Source of the DNA: Crocinitomicaceae bacterium | Lineage (GTDB): Bacteria > Bacteroidota > Bacteroidia > Flavobacteriales_D > Crocinitomicaceae | Length of the DNA: 64,000 nt | Reading direction: 5' to 3' | Assembly (NCBI GenBank): GCA_024643545.1 | Contig: JAHEMR010000003.1 | Location: forward strand, 124,001 to 188,000 | Shown: positions 49,659 through 59,992 of the stretch, piece by piece | How positions within the stretch are numbered: the stretch's first letter is position 1 | Layout of the letters: each line of letters begins with the position of its first letter | Position numbers and translations under genes: made by a program | The notes under the pieces: generated by a model | What the model was told of the DNA's origin: nothing | Seen by the model: the letters and a program-made list of their open reading frames with translations, nothing else | The model's database searches: none

Positions 49659-50777
49659 TTATTTGACTAAATTACGATATAATTCTTCATACATCGGAAG
49701 AATTCGCGCCAAACTAAATTCTTCGGAACGCAATTTCGCTTGTTTTTTGAATGTTGGATGATTTTCTGGCTTCAATAATTCAATGGTGTTTTTTGCCATA
49801 TCATCTATGTCACCAACATCCGATAAATACCCTGAATACCCATGAATATTGACTTCAGGTATTCCACCTGTGTTCGATGATATTACTGGAACACTTACTG
49901 CCATTGCTTCCAAAGCCGCAAGTCCAAAACTTTCTGTTTCAGAAGGAAGTAAAAACACATCCGCCATTTCTAAAACGTGGGAAGTATCCCGAACTTTTCC
50001 TAAGAAGATTACTTGATCACATAGGTTTAATTCACGACACAAACGCTCACAGTTGTAACGGTCCGGACCATCCCCTACCAAGATTAACTTGGAAGGTAAA
50101 ACAGCATTGACTTTGGCAAAAATGCGCAAAACGTCATCAACGCGTTTAACTGGACGAAAATTGGAAATGTGACAAAGAATCCGCTCGCCATCGCTTGCAT
50201 ATTTTTGACGCATATACACCGTGTAATGCTCGTCTTCTGCATCTTCCACAACAAAATTTGGAATCACATGAATTTCCCTGGTCACTTGAAAATGTGCATA
50301 GGTATCACTTTTCAAACTTTCAGAAACCGTTGTGACAGCATCTGAATGGTTGATGCAAAACGTAATCACCGGCTCGAACGATGGATCTTTTCCAACCAGT
50401 GTAATGTCCGTTCCGTGTAGTGTGGTCACAAATGGAATATTGATTCCTTGCGCTTTGAGTATTTGCTGTGCCATGAACGCCGCGGAAGCGTGAGGAATAG
50501 CATAGTGAACATGTAAAATATCTAGTTTTTCGTGTTTTACCACATCTACCATTTTACTTGCCAATTGCGTTTCATACGGTTGAAAATCAAAAAGTGGATA
50601 ATCCGTTAAGGAAACTTCGTGGTAGTAAATATTTTCACGAAATGAGCCTAAACGAACCGGCTGAGAATAGGTGATAAAATGGATTTCGTGTCCTTTTGCA
50701 GCTAGTGCTTTACCTAACTCCGTCGCTACAACCCCACTTCCACCGTACGTTGGATAAAGTACAATTCCTACTTTCAT
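49659..50777 (-). CDS. bshA: N-acetyl-alpha-D-glucosaminyl L-malate synthase
   Basis: MKVGIVLYPTYGGSGVVATELGKALAAKGHEIHFITYSQPVRL...FHVHYAIPHASAA-type motif; GT4 EAMAVSVPVISSNTGGIPEV. Confidence 0.93.
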   Translation of the reverse strand: MKVGIVLYPTYGGSGVVATELGKALAAKGHEIHFITYSQPVRLGSFRENIYYHEVSLTDYPLFDFQPYETQLASKMVDVVKHEKLDILHVHYAIPHASAAFMAQQILKAQGINIPFVTTLHGTDITLVGKDPSFEPVITFCINHSDAVTTVSESLKSDTYAHFQVTREIHVIPNFVVEDAEDEHYTVYMRQKYASDGERILCHISNFRPVKRVDDVLRIFAKVNAVLPSKLILVGDGPDRYNCERLCRELNLCDQVIFLGKVRDTSHVLEMADVFLLPSETESFGLAALEAMAVSVPVISSNTGGIPEVNIHGYSGYLSDVGDIDDMAKNTIELLKPENHPTFKKQAKLRSEEFSLARILPMYEELYRNLVK

Positions 50778-50780
50778 GAA

Positions 50781-51347
50781 TTAATCTGTTAAGGGGATGA
50801 ATAATGTAATACGATAGATAATTGGCAAAATCTTCACTACTTGTCCAGCTTGATTTTTCATTTTGAAATTGTACGCGCTTCTAAACGGACTATTTTGAGC
50901 ATTTATTAGGTCGTAGAACAAGGCTAAATTCAAATTGATTTTTGGTGCCAATTTCAAATAAAATCCACCGCCGACAAATAAAGTTGGTGCCCATTTTTTT
51001 GCTTGCGTTTGAAACGTGGTAAAATTATATGGACTATGCAGCATTTGAAATTCCGTACCGACAAAAATCTTTTCTTGGATGCGTAAATGAGCAAAAGCAC
51101 CTCCACCATAAATATTGAAATGCGACTGGTTGCTCAAATAATTCGACCATGAACGCTGTAAACGAAAAGATGGTCCAACCACCAAATTATTCGGAAGTTT
51201 AACCGCATATTTCAACTCACCACCAAAGGTTCCTCCTAGTTGAGATCCACCACCATATGCTTCAATTCCTAATTCCGTACCTTCAATTTGTGCCTGACTT
51301 TGAACGGTTAACATTCCAAAGAGAACAATCAATAATAATCGCTTCAT
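50781..51347 (-). CDS. Outer-membrane beta-barrel-like protein
   Basis: Signal peptide MKRLLLIVLFGMLTVQSQAQ; amphipathic Gly/aromatic strand pattern. Confidence 0.6.
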   Translation of the reverse strand: MKRLLLIVLFGMLTVQSQAQIEGTELGIEAYGGGSQLGGTFGGELKYAVKLPNNLVVGPSFRLQRSWSNYLSNQSHFNIYGGGAFAHLRIQEKIFVGTEFQMLHSPYNFTTFQTQAKKWAPTLFVGGGFYLKLAPKINLNLALFYDLINAQNSPFRSAYNFKMKNQAGQVVKILPIIYRITLFIPLTD

Positions 51348-51421
51348 ACATTTCTTTTTTACAAAGATAACTTGATTTAGGTCAGGATGTATGTTCTTCC
51401 TATCTTTGCAAAAACTTTCTT

Positions 51422-52300
51422 ATGACAATCCTAGACGGTAAAGCAACAGCAGCACAAATTCGCGCCGAATTAGCACAAGCAGTTCAACAGCGAAAATTAG
51501 AAGGAAAAAAAATTCCACACCTGGCAGCTGTCCTTGTTGGTAACGACGGGGGATCTGTTTCTTACGTCAATTCGAAAGTGAGTGCTTGTGATCAAATTGG
51601 ATTTGAAAGCACGCTTATTCGCTACGATTCTTCTGTGCCAGAAGAGATTCTACTAGACAAAGTACGACAATTAAATGAGGACAAAAGCATCGATGGATTC
51701 ATCGTACAATTGCCTTTACCAGCGCACATCGATGAATTAAAAATCACCCAAGCAATTGATCCAAAGAAGGACGTTGATGGATTTCATCCACGTAATCTTG
51801 GAAACATGATTTTAAATCTTCCGGGATTCTTGCCAGCTACTCCAGCCGGAATCATGGCTTTGATTGAACGAAACAACATCGAGACAGAAGGAAAAAACTG
51901 TGTGATCATCGGACGAAGTAACATTGTCGGTACGCCACTTTCCATCATGCTAGGACGAAATGCGAACCCTGGGAACTGCACTGTAACACTCGCACATTCG
52001 CGCACAGAAAACCTAAAGGAAATTTGTTTGCAAGCAGACATTTTAATTGCAGCAATTGGTCAACCGAATTTCGTTACTGCGGACATGGTGAAAACCGGAG
52101 CTGTCATCATCGATGTTGGAACCACTCGTGTGGATGACGCGACTCGCGAGCGCGGATGGAGACTTGTTGGAGACGTAAACTTCGAGGAGGTTGCACCAAA
52201 ATGTAGCTTCATTAGCCCTGTACCTGGAGGTGTTGGTCCAATGACCATTGCATCTTTGATGATGAATACTTTAAAAGCAATGGAATTAAAAGGAAAATAA
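51422..52300 (+). CDS. folD: Methylenetetrahydrofolate dehydrogenase/cyclohydrolase
   Basis: [89 protein letters not shown]. Confidence 0.97.
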   Translation: MTILDGKATAAQIRAELAQAVQQRKLEGKKIPHLAAVLVGNDGGSVSYVNSKVSACDQIGFESTLIRYDSSVPEEILLDKVRQLNEDKSIDGFIVQLPLPAHIDELKITQAIDPKKDVDGFHPRNLGNMILNLPGFLPATPAGIMALIERNNIETEGKNCVIIGRSNIVGTPLSIMLGRNANPGNCTVTLAHSRTENLKEICLQADILIAAIGQPNFVTADMVKTGAVIIDVGTTRVDDATRERGWRLVGDVNFEEVAPKCSFISPVPGGVGPMTIASLMMNTLKAMELKGK

Positions 52301-52506
52301 TGGAACAATTTGCCGTAAACGGAGAATACATTGAATTAATGGGCTTGCTGAAAGCACTAGGAATTGCCGAAACAGGAGGGCATGCCAAACACATTGTAGA
52401 TTCGGGCATTGTTTACCGCAACGGACAAATTGAAACCAGAAGAAGAGCAAAGCTTGTTAAAGGAGACATACTCCTTATCGAAGATTTAAAAGTCGAACTC
52501 ATCTAA
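52300..52506 (+). CDS. S4-domain RNA-binding protein (YaaA/YbcJ-like)
   Basis: YIELMGLLKALGIAETGGHAKHIVDSGIVYRNGQIETRRRAKLVKGD; ATG overlaps the folD stop (TAATG). Confidence 0.88.
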   Translation: MEQFAVNGEYIELMGLLKALGIAETGGHAKHIVDSGIVYRNGQIETRRRAKLVKGDILLIEDLKVELI

Positions 52507-52556
52507 AAAGAGGTAAGACCTTACAGCCTCACCTCATCTTTATTTTTTTCTACTAT

Positions 52557-53636
52557 TTATTTGATATACCTAAAGTCTTGTCCGGCTTTTACCGTTAAAA
52601 GTGTTTCGAATATTAATCGAATGCAATTTTCCACATCCTCTTTTTGAACCATCTCCACTGTGGTATGCATGTAACGCAAAGGCAAAGAAATTAAGGCACT
52701 CGTTACTCCCTCATTCGAATATGCAAACGCATCTGTATCTGTTCCTGTAGAACGAGAAACCGCCGCACGTTGGAATGGAATGTTGTTTTTCTCTGCTGCT
52801 TTGATGATTTGTTTCAAGAAATTGTTTTGAACCGCCGGACCATAAGTTAAAACAGGTCCTGAACCCGATTTCTGGTCACCATTTTCAATTTTATCCACCA
52901 TTGGTGTACCTGTGTCGTGACAAACATCAGTTATTAAAGCCAAATCTGGTTTGATGCGGTTCGCCATCATTTCTGCTCCGCGTAAACCAATTTCTTCTTG
53001 GACGGAATTCACAATGTACAAGGTAAATGGCAACTTCTTTTTCGCATCTTTCAACATCCGTGCAACTTCGGCAATCATGAATCCACCCATGCGGTTATCG
53101 AGTGCGCGTCCAACGTATTTGTTCTTGTTCAAAATCATGAATTCATCTTCAAAGGTCGCAACACAACCGACATGAACCCCTAGTGCTTCCACTTCTTCTT
53201 TGGTATTACATCCGCAGTCCAAGAAAATGTTTTTCATGCTCGGAGTCTCTTCTTTCTGCTGACGCATGTGAATCGCTGGCCATCCAAATACCGCTTTCAC
53301 TGTACCTTTTTCTGTGTGAATGTTCACACGTTTCGATGGTGCAATCATGTGATCAGAACCACCATTTCTTCTTAAATAGATAAATCCATCTTTCGTGATG
53401 TAATGAACAAACCATGAAATTTCATCCGCATGTGCTTCAATTACGACTTTGTACGGTTGACCTGGATTGATAATACCCGCGACTGAACCGTAATTGTCAG
53501 TGATGTACTCATCCACAAATGGTTTAATGTAGTCCAACCACATTTTTTGTCCGGCAGATTCGAATCCCGTAGGACTCGCATTATTTAAATAATTTGCTAA
53601 AAACTTCTCTGATTTTGCTTGAATGATTTTTCCCAT
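52557..53636 (-). CDS. M42 family metallopeptidase
   Basis: VVIEAHADEISWFVHYI, KYVGRALDNRMGGFMIAEV, VQEEIGLRGAEM, TDVCHDTG, SRSTGTDTDAFAYSNEGV. Confidence 0.93.
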   Translation of the reverse strand: MGKIIQAKSEKFLANYLNNASPTGFESAGQKMWLDYIKPFVDEYITDNYGSVAGIINPGQPYKVVIEAHADEISWFVHYITKDGFIYLRRNGGSDHMIAPSKRVNIHTEKGTVKAVFGWPAIHMRQQKEETPSMKNIFLDCGCNTKEEVEALGVHVGCVATFEDEFMILNKNKYVGRALDNRMGGFMIAEVARMLKDAKKKLPFTLYIVNSVQEEIGLRGAEMMANRIKPDLALITDVCHDTGTPMVDKIENGDQKSGSGPVLTYGPAVQNNFLKQIIKAAEKNNIPFQRAAVSRSTGTDTDAFAYSNEGVTSALISLPLRYMHTTVEMVQKEDVENCIRLIFETLLTVKAGQDFRYIK

Positions 53637-53640
53637 TTTG

Positions 53641-56600
53641 TTATTTCATTAATGTAACATTTCCTTTAATTATGTTGTGTAAACCGCCTAAACAATCTAC
53701 ATCCAAGTAGTAGTCAAATACATCTGGATCCAATTTTTTCCCTTTAAACGTTCCATCCCAACCAATGGATTGATCCGTTGTTTCAAATACCAATTCTCCC
53801 CATCTGTCAAAGATGCGCAAAACAAATTTTTCAATCCAAATTCCGCGAACATATAACACATCGTTTTCTTTGTCACCATTTGGCGTGAATGCATTCGGGA
53901 CAAAAACATATGGTTCGTCACATACAATTTCATAAACCTTAACGATGGCAGTGTCCGATTTGGTGCAAATTCCGTCAGTTGCTGTCAAGGTATACGTTGT
54001 TGTCGCAGTTGGTGAAACATTTGTCAACAAGGAATTCGGGTTGAGCATGTTCGTTGTTGGACTCCAAGTAAAACTGGCGTTTGCAGGTACTATACCTGTT
54101 AACTGCGTTGATCCGCCGGGCATGACGATGTTTGGATTTGCAGTTGCTAGAACATTACCGAAATTAAACGTGGAAACATAGACATATTGTGAATCCAATA
54201 CAACGCATCCTTGTAGCGAAGTTGCTTGCAAGTAAACGTATTGTGAACTAGGTAAAGTACATTGAGCGTTCGCTTGATTATTCGGACTAATCACCACATT
54301 TGGACTCGACCAAACATAATTGAACGAACCTGAACCATTGTTTAACGCTTGTAATTGGAGAACACTCGTTATACAAATAGAGTCTTGACTCTGAATAGAA
54401 ACGACTTCATTAAAAATAGAGACAAAAACGCTATCTGTCACCGAACAGTATCCATTTCCAGCCTGAAAATAATAGCTTTGATTTTGTGGATCTACCAAAT
54501 ATAGATTTGGATTTTGCAGCACTGTATTCAATGTATCACCGAAATCTGAAAAATTAGACCAAACAAAGGATGTTGCTGTACCGGTGATGTTGGGAATCAA
54601 GGTTGTGTCAATCGATTGACATAAGAAAATGGAATCCGGAAGATTGACCACTAAAGGAGATGAAACTTGAACAGTCATCGAATAGGAATCTTGTCCCAAG
54701 CATATACTGTCTGAAATGTTCAATTGAATTTGATACGTTCCTGGATTTGTATACGTAACTGACGGATTAAAATTGACTGAATCCTGCAAACCGTTTCCGA
54801 AATTCCAGACAAAGTCAGTCGTGAAAGTCGAACTATTGTTTAGACTCACTGTGAAAGGTGCGCAACCCAATGAATCATCGATGGAAAAGAATGCTTGTAG
54901 CGGAACATCAAAAGCCAAAAAGACGCTGTCCATCTTCGAGCAATACGAATTGCTTACTTCGATATAGTACCAACCTGGAGTGGAAACTACAGCAATAGAA
55001 TCGTTCGGAATATTCAATGGATTCGTCAAATTGGGTGATTGTGACCAGATGAATTGTACGCCAGTACCGTTATGGAAAGCTACGAGTGAAAATGGATTCG
55101 AGCTACACAAACTAATCGTATCCAACACATTCAATTCAATGGAATCCAAAACAAGGACCTGTATATGCGCGGTATCCGTTAATAAGCAAACACTATCGGT
55201 GACATATAAGTTTACGTTGTATGTACCTGCCTGTGTGTATGTAATTGAAGGATTAAAAATTACACTGGTTGTATCGCCATTACCGAAATCCCACAGATAG
55301 GAGTCCAATTGTGTCGATGTGTTTTGAAAGTTCACCGTTAAATCGGTACATCCAGAAACGTTATTTGTTGTAAACGATGCACTTGGAATGAGTTGGAAAT
55401 CGAACTTGAAAACCAAATTATTACAGTTGGAGGAATTGTTTGTCGAGGACCAAGCTCCAGGGGAGGTTGGGAAATCACTGTGCGCACCACATCCACCACA
55501 AACAGATTGATAAACAACACCATTTTTATCGAAACGTGAAGTGCCTCCGTCTACGTGTTCATGTGCCAGCGCACCGCCAATGTACGAACCATAGAGTAAA
55601 CCTGAAAAGTCATTTTGGACCACCATCAAGTAAAAATCAAACCCCGTTGTTGTCGATTGAAAGGCATTTGGTGAAATCGGCATCCCACTAATCGGAACGG
55701 ATTGCAAAATGTTCGCTCCCCAACCAGAGACGTACATGTTTCCACAAATATCTACTAGAAAGGCCGCGGGTGAAATATTTATTGAGGGACTCCCATTCCC
55801 AATCACCGTGGAGGCTAGATTGGTGGTTAAGGTTGGATTTAGTTTCAAAATAAATTGACTACTTCCTGGATTCGAGTAAGGTGCATTGTTAACCGGAAAC
55901 GTCCCGCCGACTGATTGTCCTAATAAGAAAATTTGATTCAAGCGATCGATTTCAACGAAGAAAACTTGATCGTAATACACCGAACCAATATAACTTGCTT
56001 TCTGTATACTTGTTCCAGAAGGAGTCAATTTTACTACGAATCCATCGGTTTTTCCACCGAGGAAATTCGATTGGTATGCCCCACTTGTTCCGAGTAGGTT
56101 ATTCGAACAGGTTCCTCCTGCAAAGACGATCGCACCAAGTGTATCCAACTTCACAGAATAACAAGCGTCCGAATTGTTTCCACCGTAAAAGGACGAAAAC
56201 TGTAAATTGGAAAACGAAGGATTTAATTTAAAAATCACACCATCTTGTCCGGCGGATTTTGTTGCTTGAAATGCATTCAAAGTTGGAAAATTATTCGAGC
56301 GGGTACAACTCGCGATATACACGTTGTTGAGCGAATCCAACATGATTTCACCTCGAAATTGGTCACCGTAATTCGTGGTTAAAGAATCATACGCTGCAAC
56401 GGAATTGTATGGCAAAGCAGTTGATCGGTAATTGACACCATCATTGTCCGAGCCCCCCACATAAGTTGACGCCAATAAATTTTGTCCATTGGATGATATT
56501 TTAGAAATGTAAATATCTGTTCCTTGTCCCGAAAAATACACACCGTTGTATAAGAAATTTGCTCCTGTTGTTCCACCACCATGCGTCGATTGAAATGCAC

Positions 56601-57711
56601 CAGGAGTTGTCGGGAAATTCGTGCTTGATGTGGCACCAAAGACGTAAATATTATTGAGTGAATCACAGATGAGACTATGCGCGGTTTCCGTTCCTTGGGT
56701 CATATCTCCCCCACCTAAAAACGCAGACCAAAGCATATTTGTACCATCCGGACTATATTTGGTAACAAAGACATCCGTAATCCCATAGGATCCAGCAATG
56801 GAAGTGAAATTCGGAGAAATGTCAAAAGAATTGGCATTTGGAATTGGGAAGTTGTTTCCGTAAACCATACCAGCAGAATAGGCAGAACCATCATTTCCGT
56901 AGGTCGCCGTCATTCCGAAATTATCCGACACGGATCCGTTGTACGTCGCAAATACAAGAACGGGATCAATCACTAAAGGAAATTCTTTATTGTACTTTCC
57001 TAATTCATATGCATAGGTGTGTTCTCGTTCCGAAAATGCACAAGAAACAGTGATCTTTTTTCCATCAATAATTTGATAGGCAACTGGACGCTGTTCGATT
57101 ATTTCACCGATGGTAGTTTTCAGTACTAATCTGCCGTCTCGTATCTTAATGGATGTATATTCACCGGAATAGTTCCATTGAATTTTTGTTGGATCGGCTC
57201 CTGGCTCGACAAGGAATGAATACTTCAAGGCATTTTTCTCGCTCTCCCATAGTAAATGAATATCGGAGTAAAAATGTTGGTAATGCACTTTGGAATATGT
57301 GTGTACATCATGCGTCCATTTCGTAGAATCATTTCCAAGAAAGTAATTGTAATAATGTGCTGAACGGTCCTTTAATGATCTTACTTTATCCGAATTGGAG
57401 CCTATAAACTTTTGCTGAATTAACGCTGATTTCAGACTTGGATTTTCAATACTTTTTAAATCGAAGTGCGCTTTGTGCAAATCAGATAAATCTTGTAATT
57501 GAAATAGAATGGAACTATCACCAATCCACAATTTTCCACCTGAAACAGCGGATTGAAAGTGTACCACTGAAGGCCACTGTCCTTTGTTTTCAATGAATTG
57601 TATTTCGTTGTGCGGCAATTCTTCAGGTGCATCCTGCGCATACACTTGAAAGAGTGACGCGAACAATAAAAACACAAAGAAGCAACGCATTTTCAAATCG
57701 AGTAATTTCAT
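53641..57711 (-). CDS. Large SBBP-repeat / PKD-domain secreted protein with T9SS type B (gliding-associated) C-terminal domain
   Basis: HNEIQFIENKGQWPSVVHFQS N-term; SBBP-like repeats; PKD YLWDFGNGDTTSVIFNPSITYTQAGTYNVNLYV; C-term FVPNAFTPNGDKENDVLYVRGIWIEKFVLRIFDRWGELVFET. Confidence 0.92.
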   Translation of the reverse strand: MKLLDLKMRCFFVFLLFASLFQVYAQDAPEELPHNEIQFIENKGQWPSVVHFQSAVSGGKLWIGDSSILFQLQDLSDLHKAHFDLKSIENPSLKSALIQQKFIGSNSDKVRSLKDRSAHYYNYFLGNDSTKWTHDVHTYSKVHYQHFYSDIHLLWESEKNALKYSFLVEPGADPTKIQWNYSGEYTSIKIRDGRLVLKTTIGEIIEQRPVAYQIIDGKKITVSCAFSEREHTYAYELGKYNKEFPLVIDPVLVFATYNGSVSDNFGMTATYGNDGSAYSAGMVYGNNFPIPNANSFDISPNFTSIAGSYGITDVFVTKYSPDGTNMLWSAFLGGGDMTQGTETAHSLICDSLNNIYVFGATSSTNFPTTPGAFQSTHGGGTTGANFLYNGVYFSGQGTDIYISKISSNGQNLLASTYVGGSDNDGVNYRSTALPYNSVAAYDSLTTNYGDQFRGEIMLDSLNNVYIASCTRSNNFPTLNAFQATKSAGQDGVIFKLNPSFSNLQFSSFYGGNNSDACYSVKLDTLGAIVFAGGTCSNNLLGTSGAYQSNFLGGKTDGFVVKLTPSGTSIQKASYIGSVYYDQVFFVEIDRLNQIFLLGQSVGGTFPVNNAPYSNPGSSQFILKLNPTLTTNLASTVIGNGSPSINISPAAFLVDICGNMYVSGWGANILQSVPISGMPISPNAFQSTTTGFDFYLMVVQNDFSGLLYGSYIGGALAHEHVDGGTSRFDKNGVVYQSVCGGCGAHSDFPTSPGAWSSTNNSSNCNNLVFKFDFQLIPSASFTTNNVSGCTDLTVNFQNTSTQLDSYLWDFGNGDTTSVIFNPSITYTQAGTYNVNLYVTDSVCLLTDTAHIQVLVLDSIELNVLDTISLCSSNPFSLVAFHNGTGVQFIWSQSPNLTNPLNIPNDSIAVVSTPGWYYIEVSNSYCSKMDSVFLAFDVPLQAFFSIDDSLGCAPFTVSLNNSSTFTTDFVWNFGNGLQDSVNFNPSVTYTNPGTYQIQLNISDSICLGQDSYSMTVQVSSPLVVNLPDSIFLCQSIDTTLIPNITGTATSFVWSNFSDFGDTLNTVLQNPNLYLVDPQNQSYYFQAGNGYCSVTDSVFVSIFNEVVSIQSQDSICITSVLQLQALNNGSGSFNYVWSSPNVVISPNNQANAQCTLPSSQYVYLQATSLQGCVVLDSQYVYVSTFNFGNVLATANPNIVMPGGSTQLTGIVPANASFTWSPTTNMLNPNSLLTNVSPTATTTYTLTATDGICTKSDTAIVKVYEIVCDEPYVFVPNAFTPNGDKENDVLYVRGIWIEKFVLRIFDRWGELVFETTDQSIGWDGTFKGKKLDPDVFDYYLDVDCLGGLHNIIKGNVTLMK

Positions 57712-57797
57712 GCTAATTTAATCATTTCATGTCAGATTGAAATTAGGGTGTGAGAATCCCTTTAGAAATCATTAAATTCGTCCTTCAAACAGGAAAT

Positions 57798-58751
57798 ATG
57801 TCAAACTCACATAACCGTATTTGTCAACTACTTGATATTCAATATCCTTTGATTCAAGCCGGAATGATTTGGTGTTCCGGATGGGAATTAGCTTCCGCTG
57901 TCTCAAATGCTGGTGGACTCGGGATTATTGGATCTGGATCCATGTATCCAGAGATTTTAGAAGAACAGGTTATAAAATGTAAAGAAGCGACAAACAAACC
58001 GTTCGCTGTAAATTTACCCATGCTTTACCCAGATATCGATAAACATATTGAAACAATCATCAAATACAAGGTTCCGGTTGTTTTTACATCGGCTGGAAAT
58101 CCAAAAACATGGACAAAACATTTACACGATCATGGAATCAAAGTCGTACACGTTGTTTCAAGTGTGAAATTTGCCCTGAAAGCACAAGAGGCAGGTGTTG
58201 ATGCGATTGTTGCTGAAGGATTTGAAGCTGGTGGACACAACGGACGCGACGAAACAACAACATTTTGTTTAATCCCAATGGTTAAAGATGCCATTCAAAT
58301 TCCATTAATCGCCGCAGGTGGAATTGGAACCGGACGAGGGATGTTAGCCGCGATGAACCTCGGCGCAGACGCTGTGCAAGTAGGAAGTCGATTTGTGACC
58401 TCCATTGAAAGTAGTGCTCATGAAAACTTTAAACAGTACATCGTCGCTAGTGAAGAAGGTGACACGATGCTCACTTTAAAGGAACTGACACCGGTTCGTT
58501 TATTGAAAAATGAATTTTACACACAACTACAGTCCGCCTATCAAGACGGAGCTGATAAAGAAAAATTAAGCGAAATACTCGGACGAGGTCGTGCAAAAAA
58601 AGGCATGTTCGAAGGAGATTTGGTGGAAGGTGAATTGGAAATAGGACAAATCGCCGGACTCATTAAAAAAATTATGCCCGCTGGAGAAATTGTCAAAGAA
58701 ATGATGACGGAATTTCACCAAGCACTCACGGAACAAAAGAACTATATATGA
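57798..58751 (+). CDS. Nitronate monooxygenase / NPD-family FMN oxidoreductase
   Basis: PLIQAGMIWCSGWELASAVSNAGGLGIIGSGSMYPE, EGFEAGGHNGRDETTTFCLIP, AAGGIGTGRGMLAAMNLGADAVQVGSRF; start at MSNSHN 57798. Confidence 0.92.
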   Translation: MSNSHNRICQLLDIQYPLIQAGMIWCSGWELASAVSNAGGLGIIGSGSMYPEILEEQVIKCKEATNKPFAVNLPMLYPDIDKHIETIIKYKVPVVFTSAGNPKTWTKHLHDHGIKVVHVVSSVKFALKAQEAGVDAIVAEGFEAGGHNGRDETTTFCLIPMVKDAIQIPLIAAGGIGTGRGMLAAMNLGADAVQVGSRFVTSIESSAHENFKQYIVASEEGDTMLTLKELTPVRLLKNEFYTQLQSAYQDGADKEKLSEILGRGRAKKGMFEGDLVEGELEIGQIAGLIKKIMPAGEIVKEMMTEFHQALTEQKNYI

Positions 58752-59992
58752 TTCATTTTGAACGATTTAAATTGGAAAATGGCTTAACGGTTTTATTCCA
58801 CAAAGAGGCGTCTACACCAATGGCCGTGGTCAATTTATTGTACGATGTCGGTGCGCGAGACGAAAGCGAAGAGAAAACAGGATTTGCTCATTTATTTGAA
58901 CATTTGATGTTTGGAGGATCAGTGAACATTCCCGATTTCGATGGTCCACTGCAAGCAGCTGGAGGAGAAAGCAACGCGTTTACGAGCAATGACATCACAA
59001 ATTATTACGATGTACTACCTGCCCATAATTTGGACACCGCACTTTGGTTAGAAAGTGACCGAATGCTTTCGTTGGCCTTCACAGATAAAAGTTTGGAAGT
59101 GCAACGAAACGTTGTGATTGAAGAATTCAAACAACGCTATTTGAATCAACCATACGGCGATGTATGGTTGGAATTGCGTCCATTGGCCTATACCAAACAT
59201 CCCTACAAATGGGCAACGATTGGGAAAGAAATCAAGCACATTGAGGATGCGAAAATGAGTGACGTGAAAGCGTTTTTCAAAAAGCATTACCATCCGTCCA
59301 ATTGCATTTTGTGTATCATTGGAAACTTTGAGTTGGATTACGTAAAAGAGCGTGTCCATCATTTTTTTGGTTCCATTCCAAAAGCGAAGAAATCTGCGCG
59401 CATACTTCCGTTAGAACCCGCACAAGATCGATTTAAATCGAAAACATTGGTTCGAAACGTTCCTGCTGACGCCTTTTATTATGCGTTTAAAATGCCGGAA
59501 CGAAAACATCCTGGGTATTACTTCGCTGATTTATTAAGTGACATCATGGGACGCGAGAAAGTCTCCAAAATGTATGTTGACCTCATCAAGAAACAAAAAT
59601 TGGTGTCTGAAATCAATGCCTACATCACCGGATCAATGGATGAAGGATTATTTATCATTACTGGAAAATTGAACGAAGGAAAATCGTTTGCTGAACTTGA
59701 CAAAGAAATCTGGAAAATTCTTGCGCACTATAAAACGACCTTGATTTCCAAGAAAGAATTGGAACAAATAAAAATCAAACTTCGAACGGCGCGTGCATTT
59801 CAAGACCAAGGTTTATTGAACCGTGCGATGAATTTGTCCTTTTTTGAATTATTAGGAGATGCGAACGGAATCAACGAAGAACAAGAAATCTACCAGTCGA
59901 TTCATGCGGAAGACCTCCGAACATTTGCCAATCACTTGTTTGCCAAGAAAAATGGTATTTTATTGAAAGTTAAAAAGAAAAAAAATGCTTAA
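58748..59992 (+). CDS. M16 family metallopeptidase, catalytic-type subunit
   Basis: HxxEH motif GFAHLFEHLMFGG; GGESNAFTSNDITNYY. Confidence 0.93.
   Translation: MIHFERFKLENGLTVLFHKEASTPMAVVNLLYDVGARDESEEKTGFAHLFEHLMFGGSVNIPDFDGPLQAAGGESNAFTSNDITNYYDVLPAHNLDTALWLESDRMLSLAFTDKSLEVQRNVVIEEFKQRYLNQPYGDVWLELRPLAYTKHPYKWATIGKEIKHIEDAKMSDVKAFFKKHYHPSNCILCIIGNFELDYVKERVHHFFGSIPKAKKSARILPLEPAQDRFKSKTLVRNVPADAFYYAFKMPERKHPGYYFADLLSDIMGREKVSKMYVDLIKKQKLVSEINAYITGSMDEGLFIITGKLNEGKSFAELDKEIWKILAHYKTTLISKKELEQIKIKLRTARAFQDQGLLNRAMNLSFFELLGDANGINEEQEIYQSIHAEDLRTFANHLFAKKNGILLKVKKKKNA

Noticed and set aside
52505-52552. Possible terminator after the S4-domain gene (AAAGAGGTAAG...CTTAC...ACCTCATCTTTATTTTTTT)
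   Set aside because: The stem is interrupted and bifurcated; plausible but too weak to list without an energy calculation.
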